Notes: generated by a model not told the origin, from the letters alone. A stretch of DNA of 57,867 nt from Bacteroidota bacterium (GCA_013289095.1 JABDAO010000007.1:1-57867); one strand, 5' to 3'. Shown: positions 7,891 through 18,253, counted from the first letter of the stretch. Numbers and translations: made by a program.

Positions 7891-10050
7891 ATGCAGAAAC
7901 TTGTTTTTCTTTCTCTGCTTTTTTTCTTCTTTTCTGTTTCTTCCGCTTTGCAAGCCACTCCGGTTCTTGAAAGATCGGGTAGAGGAACCGTTGAGGTCAA
8001 CCGGAGTCAAGGTGTGTGTAACCCAGTCTTTAACCGCCTTCCGGTTCGTGTAGTCCCTTCCCCTAGTCTGCGTTGCCTGAATGTTCAGGCAAACGGTGAC
8101 GTGATTCTAACCTGGTTCTTGCCCGATACAATCAGCGCCGATGGCAAGTTTAACAGCTATTTTATCTACAGTTCGAACAACCCGGGAGGGCCGTATACCA
8201 AGCTGGACAGTATTTTTACATACACCACCAGCTCGTACACGAATGTGGGAGCAAACGCGAATGGGGCTTCTAAATATTATTACGTACAGACACGCTATCA
8301 GATGGGAACACTTAATTTTTCACCTCCGATCGATACGCTGCATTCCATCTTCTTAACGGTCACCAACCCTGGCAATGGAACTGCGGTTCTCAACTGGAAC
8401 GCCCTTGCAAACCCGTTGCCTGTCACCTCACTTAAATGGTACCATGTCTACTGTGAACATCCTGCGAATGTCTGGACCCAGATAGATTCCACAAAAGGCC
8501 TGAACTTTACAGACACCATCATCATCTGTCATGCATTCCTGAATTACAAGGTCACCATCGACGATTCTATGGGTTGTACTTCTGTTTCTAATATTAGCGG
8601 AGCCACATTTTCGAATATCATAGCGCCCAATGTCGTTGTTCTTGACTCGGTATCTGTTAATTCAGGCGGTCAAGCTGCGCTGGGCTGGGTAAAAGATGGT
8701 TCGGTCGATACCAAGGGGTATATTATTTACAAATACAATGGGGTTAAATGGGTAGCAGTAGATACGGTTTTAGGTGCATCGGTCACGTCCTTTGTTCCTC
8801 CATCTTCCGCTGCCGGTCAGGGAAGCGAGATCTATGGTGTTTCTGCTTTCGATACCTGTATGAATGTATCGGTGCTCAGTAATGTTCAAAAAACCCTGTA
8901 TCTGACTTACCGCATGGATATCTGCGATGCGGCCATGCATCTTACCTGGAACAACTACATCAATATTCCGGGAAGCGTAGGCTCCTACAGTATCGAAGAG
9001 AGTATAAATGGGGGGCCATTTACAATCCTGGCTGTCACTCAACCAGGTGATACCACCTATACCGCAGCAGGATTGACCGATCAGCTAACCTATTGTTTCC
9101 GGGTTGTTGTAAACAATGGTTCTGGCGATATCACTGCCGAGTCGAATAAATTTTGCTATCTGGTTACCATACCCTCTCAACCCAAGTTTAATTACCTGCG
9201 TGTTGCCAGTGTACTTGTACCAGGCAAGAGCGTTAAAGTTATGGCCTTCATTGATGTAACGGCAAATGCCCAGAGTTATCATTTTTACAGAGCCTCTTCA
9301 CCGAGCGCCACGCCAGAACACTTTGCTTCGGTATCTGTAAGTACGCCCGTGAATTCATATGTCGAGGTGATAGACAATGCAGTTGATCCTTCGCTTTCGA
9401 GTTATTATTATTCAATGTATGTAGTCGACAGTTGTGGTACCGAAAGAGCAATGTCGAATGTAGATCATACCATATTGCTCACGGCCACTGTCAACGATGG
9501 TACTCCTTCAAACGACCTTACCTGGAATGATTATGCGAGGTGGCTGGGAGATGTAAGTTCCTATAATATATACCGAGCCATAGATGGAGTATGGAACGGC
9601 CCGATAGCAAATGTCCCTTTTACTGGAGCCGGGACCAACAAATACTCCGATAATGTATCTGCCTTCTATCCAACCACCGGCAAATTCGAGTACTTTGTTC
9701 AGGCGCTTGAAGGGCCCAATGATCCGTATGGTTTTGCTGATACAAGCAATTCGAATGTGGTGAATACCTATCAGAACGCTACCTTCTATATCCCCAATGC
9801 TTTTAAACCAGCGGGCATCGATAAAGTATTTATGCCGGTCTGGACCTTTGTGGACATCTCAGATTATTCACTTGAAATATTTGACCGCTGGGGATTGAAA
9901 GTGTTTTCAACGACTGACAAGAACACGGGCTGGGATGGAACACTCAAGGGTAAGCCCTGCGAAATGGGGGCTTACGTCTATCTGATCACTTATAAAACGT
10001 CCATTGGAGAGTATGTTGATCGCAATGGAACAGTTACGCTCTATCGTTAA
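7891..10050 (+). CDS. secreted fibronectin-like protein with type B T9SS sorting domain
   Basis: This 719-residue protein begins with a signal peptide (KLVFLSLLFFFFSVSSALQA). The body is a series of fibronectin-III-like segments (pattern W...Y.IY rich, for example SLKWYHVYCEHP, SYSIEESINGG, SYNIYRAIDG). The last 85 residues are the gliding-motility-associated C-terminal (CHU_C, type B) domain: FYIPNAFKP, then LEIFDRWGLKVFST, then GWDGTLKGKPCEMGAYVYL. Such domains route proteins through T9SS to the cell surface or medium. The cargo function is unknown, probably adhesion. It has its own promoter at 7840-7871. Confidence 0.85.
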   Translation: MQKLVFLSLLFFFFSVSSALQATPVLERSGRGTVEVNRSQGVCNPVFNRLPVRVVPSPSLRCLNVQANGDVILTWFLPDTISADGKFNSYFIYSSNNPGGPYTKLDSIFTYTTSSYTNVGANANGASKYYYVQTRYQMGTLNFSPPIDTLHSIFLTVTNPGNGTAVLNWNALANPLPVTSLKWYHVYCEHPANVWTQIDSTKGLNFTDTIIICHAFLNYKVTIDDSMGCTSVSNISGATFSNIIAPNVVVLDSVSVNSGGQAALGWVKDGSVDTKGYIIYKYNGVKWVAVDTVLGASVTSFVPPSSAAGQGSEIYGVSAFDTCMNVSVLSNVQKTLYLTYRMDICDAAMHLTWNNYINIPGSVGSYSIEESINGGPFTILAVTQPGDTTYTAAGLTDQLTYCFRVVVNNGSGDITAESNKFCYLVTIPSQPKFNYLRVASVLVPGKSVKVMAFIDVTANAQSYHFYRASSPSATPEHFASVSVSTPVNSYVEVIDNAVDPSLSSYYYSMYVVDSCGTERAMSNVDHTILLTATVNDGTPSNDLTWNDYARWLGDVSSYNIYRAIDGVWNGPIANVPFTGAGTNKYSDNVSAFYPTTGKFEYFVQALEGPNDPYGFADTSNSNVVNTYQNATFYIPNAFKPAGIDKVFMPVWTFVDISDYSLEIFDRWGLKVFSTTDKNTGWDGTLKGKPCEMGAYVYLITYKTSIGEYVDRNGTVTLYR

Positions 10051-10178
10051 GGATCCCCCCTAAATTCCAACTCCTCTTCTTCTCTTAAGCCATAACTACT
10101 GGTACCGGGTTGCCTTGTTTTAGATGCGATTGCAGATTAGCGTGGCAAGTTGCAATCCCTGCCCTACGAAAAAATCCC

Positions 10179-10186
10179 TATATTTG
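10179..10186 (+). promoter_or_regulatory. -7 box of guaB
   Basis: TATATTTG, 40 bases before the guaB ATG, fits TAnnTTTG. A -33 element at the usual distance was not seen. Confidence 0.55.
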
Positions 10187-10226
10187 CCCGAATTTTAACC
10201 CTGAGTAAAATTCAACCCCCGTTCAT

Positions 10227-11699
10227 ATGTCATTAGATCCCGAAAAATTTCTAGGTGAAGGTCTTACCTACGATGATGTATTATTGGTGCCAGCGTACTC
10301 TGAAGTTCTGCCCCGCGAGGTTGATGTAAGCACCTACTTCACAAAAAAAATAAAACTGAACACCCCGATCGTTTCTGCTGCCATGGATACTGTTACCGAG
10401 TATCAGCTGGCAATAGCTATTGCCCAGGAAGGCGGTATTGGTGTGCTTCATAAGAATATGACCATCCAGGAACAAGCTGAACATGTACGTAAGGTAAAAC
10501 GTGCCGAAAGCGGAATGATTCAGGATCCCATTACGGTGCATGCAAACAATACTGTTGAAGAAGTCGTCGCCCTGATGAAAGAGCATAAAATTGGCGGTAT
10601 CCCGGTTGTGGATGCAAGCCGTAAACTGCTGGGTATTGTTACGAACCGCGATCTGCGTTTTGAAAAAAACATGAAACGTCTCGTTGCTGAGGTGATGACC
10701 CGCGAAAACCTGATCACGGCAAAACAAGGAACCGATCTGAAGAAGGCGGAGGTCATCCTGCAGGATAATAAAATTGAAAAACTTCCGGTAGTCGACAAGG
10801 ATTACCGTCTCATTGGGCTGATCACCTATAAGGACATCATCAAAGTAAAAGTGCGTCCGATGGCCTGTAAAGATCATCTGGGACGTTTACGTGTGGCTGC
10901 TGGAGTGGGAGTTACAGCCAATGTTATGGAACGGGTAGAGGCCTTGGTCCATGCCGGGGTTGATGCCATTATTATTGACACGGCTCATGGTCATTCCAAA
11001 CAGGTGATCGAAACCCTTAAAAAGGTTAAAAAAGCATTTCCTGACCTGGAAGTGATTGTTGGAAATATTGCCACCGCCGAGGCGGGTAAAGCATTGGTTA
11101 AGGCAGGAGCGGATGGAGTCAAGGTTGGCATCGGCCCTGGCTCAATCTGTACAACCCGTATTATTGCCGGAGTTGGGGTCCCCCAGCTCTATGCTGTGTA
11201 TGAAGTAGCCAAGGCATTGAAAGGAACGGGGGTGCCTGTTATAGCCGATGGGGGCATTCGGTTCACTGGCGATATTGTAAAGGCGCTCGCTGCGGGTGCC
11301 AGTACCATCATGGCCGGGTCTCTCTTCGCCGGGGTGGAGGAATCTCCCGGTGATACCATTATTTACGAAGGCAGGAAGTTCAAATCATACCGTGGCATGG
11401 GTTCTATCGAGGCCATGCAACAGGGTTCCAAAGACCGGTATTTTCAGGATGCCGAAGATGATGTCAAGAAACTCGTGCCCGAAGGCATTTCCGGGCGGGT
11501 TCCGTTCAAAGGAACCCTGTCTGAAGTGATCTACCAGATGATTGGAGGTTTACGCGCCGGAATGGGTTACTGCGGAGCTAAGAATATTGAAGCGTTGCAG
11601 AAGGCCAAATTTATACGTATCACTGCTTCCGGCATGCGCGAAAGTCATCCGCATGATGTAGTAATTACACGCGAAGCCCCAAATTATTCTACACGCTGA
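10227..11699 (+). CDS. guaB: inosine-5-prime-monophosphate dehydrogenase
   Basis: This 490-residue enzyme catalyses the NAD-dependent oxidation of IMP to XMP, the committed step of GMP synthesis. The catalytic cysteine is C308 in GPGSICTTR. Two CBS domains (about residues 93-205, for example KIGGIPVVD and KIEKLPVVD) interrupt the barrel, as usual. The mobile flap region carries the expected [10 protein letters not shown]. Length matches the family. The start is supported by conserved family residues ([15 protein letters not shown] at 11-25). It ends 22 bases before a convergent GNAT gene. Confidence 0.98.
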   Translation: MSLDPEKFLGEGLTYDDVLLVPAYSEVLPREVDVSTYFTKKIKLNTPIVSAAMDTVTEYQLAIAIAQEGGIGVLHKNMTIQEQAEHVRKVKRAESGMIQDPITVHANNTVEEVVALMKEHKIGGIPVVDASRKLLGIVTNRDLRFEKNMKRLVAEVMTRENLITAKQGTDLKKAEVILQDNKIEKLPVVDKDYRLIGLITYKDIIKVKVRPMACKDHLGRLRVAAGVGVTANVMERVEALVHAGVDAIIIDTAHGHSKQVIETLKKVKKAFPDLEVIVGNIATAEAGKALVKAGADGVKVGIGPGSICTTRIIAGVGVPQLYAVYEVAKALKGTGVPVIADGGIRFTGDIVKALAAGASTIMAGSLFAGVEESPGDTIIYEGRKFKSYRGMGSIEAMQQGSKDRYFQDAEDDVKKLVPEGISGRVPFKGTLSEVIYQMIGGLRAGMGYCGAKNIEALQKAKFIRITASGMRESHPHDVVITREAPNYSTR

Positions 11700-11721
11700 C
11701 AAGGAGGGTTGAATCCGGAAC

Positions 11722-12231
11722 TTACTTGCTGATCTCTGTGTTGACAGCGGCAGACAGTGGTTTGCTCATCCCTACAAAATAGCAAGGCCTGTCGATCACA
11801 ATTTCCCTTGGAAACGGAGCTGTTTCACCCGTAAGCGAGTATCCGAGTTTACGATAGAATGCAGGAAGCTCTTCCCTCAGATTCACAATCCTGATGATCA
11901 TCTGTGTGCACCCATGGGCAGATGCCAGCCCTTCGGCTGTCTGAATGAGCAATCGCCCTATACCGGAGCCCTGTTTCAGCGGATCAACGGAAAGCATCCC
12001 GAAATAGCCCGATTTGTTTTCCAGTTCCAGATATACACAACCCAGCAGGGCCTGATTCGTTTCCGCCATCAGGAATTGGCCTTTCTTCATCTCAAGCTGG
12101 AGGGTCGGGGCATCAATTCGGTTGCCACTGACAAAAAACGCTTCGAGTTTAAAGGCTGCATTTATCAATGTTTCGAGTGCCGGGATATCAGCAAATGTGG
12201 CTTTTCGGATGCTGATCACTGGTCTGGTCAT
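11722..12231 (-). CDS. GNAT family N-acetyltransferase
   Basis: This 169-residue protein has the acetyl-CoA-binding signature of the GNAT fold. VDPLKQGSGIGRLLIQTAEG near residues 82-101 is motif A, and LPAFYRKLGYSLTGET near 124 is motif B. The substrate is unknown. It lies six bases after msrB on the same strand and is surely co-transcribed, which hints at a stress or detoxification role without proving it. Confidence 0.85.
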   Translation of the reverse strand: MTRPVISIRKATFADIPALETLINAAFKLEAFFVSGNRIDAPTLQLEMKKGQFLMAETNQALLGCVYLELENKSGYFGMLSVDPLKQGSGIGRLLIQTAEGLASAHGCTQMIIRIVNLREELPAFYRKLGYSLTGETAPFPREIVIDRPCYFVGMSKPLSAAVNTEISK

Positions 12232-12237
12232 GGGAGG

Positions 12238-12741
12238 TCATTTCTTGGGTTCAGCAGCTTTGAAGTCAAGTGAAAGCGAATTTACGCAATAGCGCATACC
12301 TGTTGAGGTGGGCCCGTCGTCAAAGAGATGTCCGAGATGGCCCCCGCAACGGGCACACATGATCTCTGTACGCACCATACCGAGACTGGTATCACGATGT
12401 ACTTTTATTTTTCCACCTGCTATTTCCCTGTCAAAACTAGGCCAGCCGCAGTGTGAATCGAATTTCATGTCGGAGGAGAATAATTCATTTCCACACGCCG
12501 CACAGACATACATTCCTTTTTCCTTGTTTTCAAGTAATTTCCCGCTAAAAGGATGTTCGGTGCCTTTGTTCCGGATGACATCGTATTGTTCTGGACTTAG
12601 AATGGCCTTCCATTCAGAATCTGTTTTAATGATCGGGGTGCTGTCATTCATGGCTGCTGGTTTAGCATGTTGAGTCTGGGTTTGTCCGGTGCAAGACCAG
12701 CAGAATACCGCTGTGACGATGAAAAAGAAAGTTGTTCTCAT
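12238..12741 (-). CDS. msrB: peptide methionine-R-sulfoxide reductase, lipoprotein form
   Basis: This 167-residue enzyme reduces methionine-R-sulfoxide in proteins. The catalytic cysteine is C152 (RYCVNSLSLDF). Zinc is held by two CxxC pairs, C80/C83 and C129/C132. HCGWPSF at 97-103 is the family substrate loop. The N-terminus is a lipoprotein signal with the lipid-attachment cysteine at C17 (VFCWSC), so it acts on the periplasmic side. It is first in an operon with the GNAT gene and diverges from the hybrid kinase. The 136-base gap to that gene contains no strong promoter match. Confidence 0.95.
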   Translation of the reverse strand: MRTTFFFIVTAVFCWSCTGQTQTQHAKPAAMNDSTPIIKTDSEWKAILSPEQYDVIRNKGTEHPFSGKLLENKEKGMYVCAACGNELFSSDMKFDSHCGWPSFDREIAGGKIKVHRDTSLGMVRTEIMCARCGGHLGHLFDDGPTSTGMRYCVNSLSLDFKAAEPKK

Positions 12742-12877
12742 AGTTTTCGTTTTTCTAAATTACGAGAAACCACCGTGCATGGATTGGTTCATTAACATTC
12801 ATTAACGTATTTTATGTCTGTCGAATAAATATGTACATTTATCGACAAATTTACATTATTTAACGCATTAAATTTCA

Positions 12878-14872
12878 ATGTCTCAGCCAGGATCCAAACC
12901 ATCGGTAACCACATTGTTGAATAGAATCCGGGAGCTTGAAGAAGAGAATTCAGCTTTGAAACGGGGAGTTTTATTCAATAACCAGGGAAATACAGTCTCT
13001 GTTCCGGACGGGGTTAAAGAGATTTTCGCACAAGCACAACAAACCGTTGGGAATTATTTCAGTAATCTCCGATTTGACCCTACACATGGAACCATCGAAG
13101 TAGGGCAGGAGCGGTATGTACTTGTCCGGGCTTCCTCCTTATCGTACGATTTTCTGAATACAATCCTTCAATTATACAACGACCGAGGCACCGTTGAAGC
13201 TTTTTTGATCGGGAAAAATTTTCTCTTTGACATCGCTCATGTGCTAGGAATGAGCGATGCAAAAAACTTTCACCTCAAGATGAACCTGGAGGATCCGATC
13301 TCCAGGCTATCGGCCGGCCCTGTACATTTCGCATATTCAGGCTGGGCGTTTGTAGACATCCTGCCCGACAGCAACCCCAGCCCGGATGAAAACTTTTTTC
13401 TTCATTATCATCACCCATACTCGTTCGAAGCCGATTCCTGGCTTAAAGCAGGCAAGAAATCGCCATCTCCGGTATGTATGATGAATTCAGGATATTCATC
13501 GGGCTGGTGCGAACAGAGTTTTGGATTGGAACTCACCGCAGTAGAAGTATCCTGTAAGGCTTGCGGCGACGAATCTTGCACCTTTATCATGGCTCCTCCC
13601 AGTCAGATCAATGAGCACTTGCGTAAACATGCAGTACCGGCGAATCTGAAGTTTTCTGAGAAGAAGCAGGATTATTTTGTGCCCACTTTTTTTGAACGGA
13701 AAAAGGTGGAGGAAGAAATCCTCCGCGCCCGAAAAAAAGCGGAAGAAAGTGATCAGGCAAAGTCTGATTTCCTGGCCAATATGTCGCATGAGATCCGCAC
13801 TCCAATGAATACCATCCTGGGCTATTCAGACCTGATCCTCAAAGAAAAACCTCCCGAAAAGTTCAAGGATTACCTGTTGACGATAAAACGAAGCGGGCTC
13901 ATCCTGGAGCGGTTAATTACAGATATTCTGGATCTCTCGAAGATTGAAGCTGGGCAGTTGTCAATCGAATACCAAACCTGTTCATTGGAAGAGTTCTTCC
14001 ATCTAACCGAGAATACCGCTAACAACCTGGCACTGAACCGAAGCAACACGGTCAGGATAAAACAGACCATTGGTAAAAATGTACCGAAATTTATCCGTAC
14101 AGATCAGATCCGTTTGCAACAGATGATGGATAATTTGTTGAGCAATGCCATCAAGTTTACAGAAAAAGGCACGATTGAATACGGAGTCCGTGTACTTGAC
14201 AAGGTGACATTGGAATTTTTTGTGAGCGATACGGGTATAGGGATATCGAAAGAAAATGAAAAAAAAATATTTTCTCAATTCGGGCAGGCTGATACCGGAA
14301 TGACAAGAAAATATGGCGGAACCGGTTTAGGACTTACGATATCAAAAAAACTGGCAACACTTTTGGGGGGCGAGCTCAGGCTGATTTCTGAGCCAGGCAA
14401 GGGGTCGGTCTTTAGTTTTACTCATCCCATTCATCCTGTCCTCCCTCAAAAAGACAGCAAACCGGGGCCTGTAAAAAACACGATCCTCCCTACGGGAAAA
14501 TTGATCCTCCTGGTCGAAGACCATCTGGTAAACCAACGCCTGACCAGGCTAATTTTAGAAAGATCTGGTTTTCGGGTCATCACCGCGTTTAATGGTCAGG
14601 AAGCCTTTGATCTGTATCAAAAGACAACCAATCTGGATTTCATTCTGATGGATATCCAGATGCCTGTGCTCGATGGACTCGCTGCAACTGCCATGATCAG
14701 GGAATTTGAATTTGAAAATCAGCTCAAACGCATCCCCGTAATCGCCATGACAGCACATGCCATGAAAGGCGATCTGGAGAAATGCCTGGGAGCAGGATGC
14801 GACACATACGTCAGTAAGCCATTTATGATAGATACGCTCCTTCAGGCCATTCAAAAAATACTGGTGGAATAA
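12878..14872 (+). CDS. hybrid sensor histidine kinase with XylR_N/V4R sensor domain
   Basis: This 664-residue protein has no membrane segment. Residues about 10-30 are a short coiled coil. Residues 60-240 form an XylR-N plus 4-vinyl-reductase-like domain, with the zinc-type cysteines C211, C226, C229 and C234 (CEQ..., [10 protein letters not shown]). HisKA carries H304 ([10 protein letters not shown]). The HATPase has an N box at [12 protein letters not shown]1 at DTGIGI and G2 at GGTGLGL. A receiver domain at 540-664 has acceptor D592 (MDIQMP). V4R domains bind small hydrophobic or aromatic ligands in relatives, so this is probably a cytoplasmic ligand sensor. The cognate output is not encoded next to it. 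Confidence 0.9.
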   Translation: MSQPGSKPSVTTLLNRIRELEEENSALKRGVLFNNQGNTVSVPDGVKEIFAQAQQTVGNYFSNLRFDPTHGTIEVGQERYVLVRASSLSYDFLNTILQLYNDRGTVEAFLIGKNFLFDIAHVLGMSDAKNFHLKMNLEDPISRLSAGPVHFAYSGWAFVDILPDSNPSPDENFFLHYHHPYSFEADSWLKAGKKSPSPVCMMNSGYSSGWCEQSFGLELTAVEVSCKACGDESCTFIMAPPSQINEHLRKHAVPANLKFSEKKQDYFVPTFFERKKVEEEILRARKKAEESDQAKSDFLANMSHEIRTPMNTILGYSDLILKEKPPEKFKDYLLTIKRSGLILERLITDILDLSKIEAGQLSIEYQTCSLEEFFHLTENTANNLALNRSNTVRIKQTIGKNVPKFIRTDQIRLQQMMDNLLSNAIKFTEKGTIEYGVRVLDKVTLEFFVSDTGIGISKENEKKIFSQFGQADTGMTRKYGGTGLGLTISKKLATLLGGELRLISEPGKGSVFSFTHPIHPVLPQKDSKPGPVKNTILPTGKLILLVEDHLVNQRLTRLILERSGFRVITAFNGQEAFDLYQKTTNLDFILMDIQMPVLDGLAATAMIREFEFENQLKRIPVIAMTAHAMKGDLEKCLGAGCDTYVSKPFMIDTLLQAIQKILVE

Positions 14873-14895
14873 CAAGGGGAGATTTGGGAATTCGG

Positions 14896-14991
14896 ATTTG
14901 GGATTTAGTGAGAGGTTCTGGATTTATTTGTAAATTGTTTTGGATTTCGGATCCGACAATTTTAAATTTTGCCTATTAAAATCCCAAATCC
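14896..14991. terminator. inverted repeat between convergent genes
   Basis: ggatttgggattta (14896-14909) pairs with taaaatcccaaatcc (14977-14991) around a 67-base loop that itself contains aaattg / caattt. It lies between the convergent kinase and YdeI-like genes and may end both transcripts. The long loop makes it atypical. Confidence 0.35.
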
Positions 14992-15620
14992 TAATTCTTC
15001 TTTACATACTTCCAGTTTCTTATTTTCCCTTCTGCAATCCATTCTATCGCCTGATCCAAACGCCTGGAGCGTGTTTCTTCGGTTTTTGCTTCTGTCAGCC
15101 AGCTGATGTATTCATTCCGTTTGCCTGGGCTGAATTTTTCGAACCAGAAAGAAGCCTCCTTGTTCTGCTTCAGGGCTTTGACAAACCAGGGGGGGACGGC
15201 AAGCGCTTTCTTTTCAACATCAGCTGCTTTGGGTCGGGGAGGCCTGTTGACTCCAGTAACGTTTAGCTTCACCGCCTCCTTCATATAGGCCAGTAAAATC
15301 TTGTCATCCGGAAGATCTGAAAGTGATTTTAGCTTGCCCAGATGGCCCATCGAATTGGCTTCGCTACGCGCCACGGTGAACAATTTATGAGGATCCTTCA
15401 TGAGCGATGCCTTCCAGAAACCCACAGCGCAATGTTCTTTAAACGCGGCCATGCTGCAGCACATACCCTGGCAGTCAAAATGGGGAAACCCCCATTTTAT
15501 TGTCTCATCAACATCGGTAGATGCTTCGTGCATCAATTTCCTGAAATGCCGGAGTATGGGTTGGGCAAACGGCGCCGCTTGGGCAATGTAGGCATCCACC
15601 CGCTTGTCTTTTTTTGCCAT
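14991..15620 (-). CDS. YdeI/OmpD-associated family protein (DUF1801 + OmdA)
   Basis: This 209-residue cytoplasmic protein has an N-terminal DUF1801 fold (about 1-110, with FRKLMHEASTDVDETIKWGFP). The C-terminal OmdA-type helical segment (about 130-205) has the characteristic WFEKFSPGKRNEYISWLTEAK and RRLDQAIEWIAEGK. The family is widespread and its biochemical role is unknown. Links to peptide or bacteriocin tolerance have been suggested for members. The length is standard. No operon partner. Confidence 0.85.
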   Translation of the reverse strand: MAKKDKRVDAYIAQAAPFAQPILRHFRKLMHEASTDVDETIKWGFPHFDCQGMCCSMAAFKEHCAVGFWKASLMKDPHKLFTVARSEANSMGHLGKLKSLSDLPDDKILLAYMKEAVKLNVTGVNRPPRPKAADVEKKALAVPPWFVKALKQNKEASFWFEKFSPGKRNEYISWLTEAKTEETRSRRLDQAIEWIAEGKIRNWKYVKKN

Positions 15621-15748
15621 GCGTTTTTGGGTTTTTGTTCCTCAAATATATTGAATTGTTTATAAGCTGGCGATGACACCTGCACAAGACAAGGACAGAT
15701 TAAAGAAATCAGCCGAAGGACTGGGCTTTTTTAATACCTTTCGGCAAA

Positions 15749-16822
15749 ATGCCCTTGATGCTTGCTGAATTTCAAATCCCCGAACCGGTACGTTTGAGGA
15801 GACCGGATGTGGTTCCTCATCTGGTCTTCTGGGGACTCTTTTTTTTATATCTGATCTGGGACTCCTATTACGACAATACCCTGGAAGTGATCCTCCTCCA
15901 AAGTGTTTTTTACCTGCTTATTACCGGAATGCTGGTTTATGTCAATATCCTGTGGATGGTTCCGAACTATCTGTACACGAGTCGTTATCCGGCCTACCTG
16001 GGTCTTTTTGCCATGCTTATCCTCATTGGAAGTACTTCCAGGTACTACGTAAACACTTTTTTTGTACCCATTCCCGAGACCAGGCAGTTTCCGGGGATTT
16101 ATCTTTACTTCCGGCGGTTCTTTATGACCTCGTTCGAAGTGTCGGCCATTACAGCGCTGAAAATTTTACAAGACAGGTTTCGGGCCCGCACAGACCTTCG
16201 GCAGATGGAAAAACAAAAACTGGAGACAGAGTTGAAGTTCCTGAAAGCCCAGATGAGCCCCCATTTTTTATTTAATACCCTGAACAACATCTATTTTCTG
16301 ATTCGGAAAGATCCCGAAAAAGCATCTGATTCGGTTCTTAAACTTTCGGATATCCTTCGCTTCCGTTTATATGGGGTGAAGGAGTCGAGGGTTCAGGTTG
16401 AAGGGGAGATCAAATATATCTTGAACTACATAGAGCTCGAGCAGTTGCGTTATGAAGGCAGGCTCACCGTAACCTTTAAACAGGAAGGTGAAAAGATTCC
16501 CTTCTTGGTTGAACCATTTTTCTTTCTTGATTTTGTGGAGAATGCCTTCAAGCACAACAGCATCATGAGCGAACCCAGCGGCTGGATCAGAATTGGTTTT
16601 GCCATCGCCACAGGCAGGATCGATTTTACGATCGAAAACTCTTGTCAGATACCCGATGAGGAGGAAGAAAACCGACCGGAAGAGGTGATGCGGACAAAGG
16701 AAGGGGGTATTGGCATGCCCAATATCCGTAAACGGCTGGAATTACTTTATCCCGGGAAACATGAACTGATCATCACCAAGAAAAATCATATATTTAGTGT
16801 ATCTCTTTCGCTTTTTCCCTGA
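15749..16822 (+). CDS. LytS-type sensor histidine kinase (His_kinase family)
   Basis: This 357-residue membrane kinase has four hydrophobic segments within the first 140 residues. A short coiled coil follows, then the His_kinase (PF06580) core with phospho-acceptor H172 in QMSPHFLFNTLNN. The HATPase domain shows FFFLDFVENAFKHNS and GGIGMPNIRKRLELLYPG. It phosphorylates the LytTR regulator encoded 21 bases downstream. The stimulus is unknown. A -7-like box TACCTTTC at 15735-15742 is only six bases before the ATG at 15749. An ATG at 15758 is an alternative start. Confidence 0.9.
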   Translation: MPLMLAEFQIPEPVRLRRPDVVPHLVFWGLFFLYLIWDSYYDNTLEVILLQSVFYLLITGMLVYVNILWMVPNYLYTSRYPAYLGLFAMLILIGSTSRYYVNTFFVPIPETRQFPGIYLYFRRFFMTSFEVSAITALKILQDRFRARTDLRQMEKQKLETELKFLKAQMSPHFLFNTLNNIYFLIRKDPEKASDSVLKLSDILRFRLYGVKESRVQVEGEIKYILNYIELEQLRYEGRLTVTFKQEGEKIPFLVEPFFFLDFVENAFKHNSIMSEPSGWIRIGFAIATGRIDFTIENSCQIPDEEEENRPEEVMRTKEGGIGMPNIRKRLELLYPGKHELIITKKNHIFSVSLSLFP

Positions 16823-16852
16823 CCCTAGAAACCTGTATAAATCATGCTCCTC

Positions 16853-17569
16853 ATGAAAATTCAATGTATTGTTGTAGACGACGAACCCCTGGCACGCGAA
16901 GGCCTTGCGGATTATGTGAACCAAGTGGATTTTCTCGAATTAGCAGGCACCTGTTCGAGCGCCATTGAAGCCAACAACATGCTTGCTTCAAACCCCGTGG
17001 ATCTCATCTTCCTGGATATTGAAATGCCAAAACTCAGTGGGCTGGCCTTTGTTCAATCGCTGAGCAATCCTCCCCTCATCGTGTTTTGCACTGCCTATCC
17101 CAATCATGCACTGAAGGGTTTTGAGCTGGATGTACTCGATTATCTCGTTAAACCAGTTTCATTCGAGCGGTTCCTGAAAGCAGCCAATAAAGCCAAAGAG
17201 CGGGTAAAACCGGTATTGCCGGCCGAAGAAACGGAGAAAGAGGAAGAATACTTCTTTATCCGAACCGATAAAAAACTGCTCAAAATAAAATACAGCGAGA
17301 TCGAATACATTGAAGGCCTGAAAGATTATGTAAAAATCCACACCAGCAATGGCTTTAAGCTCGCACTCGTGAACCTTAAAAACATTGAATCAAAACTGCC
17401 GGACAGTAATTTCTTTCGTGTCCACAAGTCGTTTATCATCTCACTGGATAAAATCACCTCGCTCGAAGGCAATTTTGTGACGCTTGGAGAGCAGGAAATA
17501 CCCGTCGGGAAAGAGTATAAGGACCGGTTTTATGAGAAACTCATTACCAAGAAGATCATTAGCAGGTAG
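16853..17569 (+). CDS. LytTR-family response regulator
   Basis: This 238-residue regulator has a receiver domain (acidic pocket VVDDEP, acceptor Asp in IFLDIEMP near residue 55, switch Lys in DYLVKPVSF). The C-terminal LytTR DNA-binding domain starts near residue 135, with FFIRTDKKLLKIKYSEIEYI and FFRVHKSFIISLDKI. It forms a two-component system with the preceding kinase. The start at 16853 (MKIQCIVVDDEP) matches the family. An in-frame ATG at 16844 would add three residues. No terminator follows directly. The nearest is at 17905. Confidence 0.92.
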   Translation: MKIQCIVVDDEPLAREGLADYVNQVDFLELAGTCSSAIEANNMLASNPVDLIFLDIEMPKLSGLAFVQSLSNPPLIVFCTAYPNHALKGFELDVLDYLVKPVSFERFLKAANKAKERVKPVLPAEETEKEEEYFFIRTDKKLLKIKYSEIEYIEGLKDYVKIHTSNGFKLALVNLKNIESKLPDSNFFRVHKSFIISLDKITSLEGNFVTLGEQEIPVGKEYKDRFYEKLITKKIISR

Positions 17570-17904
17570 GTACTGCTTCTGCCGTAGCAGCTATTCTTAT
17601 TCTGAAGGTTGTTCGTCTATTTAAATGCCGGGTTTGTATACTTTTATTTATTGCCTGGTTTTTTTATCTGATCTTTATTTCGGAAAGAAAAATTAAATTA
17701 AATGCGATCTTAAATACAGTATACATGGTAAGAGTTTTTAACGATCCTGGAACATGTTGTCAGTCTGTTTCACTCCCGTCAAAAAACAAATTCCTGCAGG
17801 ACATTGATTTGATTCTGATTGGATAATTGAAACAAGAGAGGACTATTCTTCTGATAAGGACCCAACAGAAGAACTATTATATAGATTTTTTGTTTGTGTT
17901 AGTG

Positions 17905-17940
17905 AAAGCCGGTTTCCTGCTCAGGGCCGGTTTTTTTGTT
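17905..17940 (+). terminator. intrinsic terminator with no assigned gene next to it
   Basis: An eight-base stem (aaagccgg / ccggtttt, one G-U pair) with a 14-base loop is followed by TTTTTTTG on the plus strand. It lies 336 bases after the LytTR gene. It may end that transcript or an untranslated RNA from 17590-17900. The rest of 17570-18001 shows no gene: the plus frame at 17827-18066 runs straight through this hairpin. Confidence 0.65.
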
Positions 17941-18001
17941 CAAGGCTCTTTCCTTCACTCCCCCCGGAAAAAGAGGAGGCAAGCGCTTAACTCTTCTAAG
18001 T

Positions 18002-18223
18002 TCATTCAGCCGGAATTTCCCTGCTTGAATACTCTTTGCGTCTGTATTTGCCCGCTTTCCGGATGAAGAAATCTGGAGTAAGGTTGTTTCGTGCCAGGAT
18101 CATATAGTTCCATACCGAAGTAATGTAGTTTGATCCAGGAATACATGGATCGTTCACGGTGATTGGTGTAGGACAATTTGAAGACGTTGCATCCACAGCA
18201 TGGGTTGTCCTGGGTAGCTCCAT
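18002..18223 (-). CDS. hypothetical small protein or gene remnant
   Basis: This 73-residue frame lies downstream of the pnp terminator on the same strand. It reads protein-like in its second half (CIPGSNYITSVWNYMILARN, then a basic tail). The frame is open upstream of the ATG as well, into the terminator. It has no visible promoter, signal peptide or family. It could be a remnant of a longer gene truncated at the terminator. Confidence 0.3.
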   Translation of the reverse strand: MELPRTTHAVDATSSNCPTPITVNDPCIPGSNYITSVWNYMILARNNLTPDFFIRKAGKYRRKEYSSREIPAE

Positions 18224-18253
18224 TTCAAAAGAAGACTGAGGACACCACGCAAC

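Noticed and set aside
12069-12085. 17-base match between the GNAT gene and dispersed repeat family A (catcaggaattggcctt)
   Set aside because: The match does not extend, lies in normal coding sequence for GQFLMAE, and the frame is intact. It is treated as chance.
17827-18066. 79-codon plus-strand frame with a hydrophobic middle
   Set aside because: It starts with TTG and reads straight through an intrinsic terminator, so it is not a gene.
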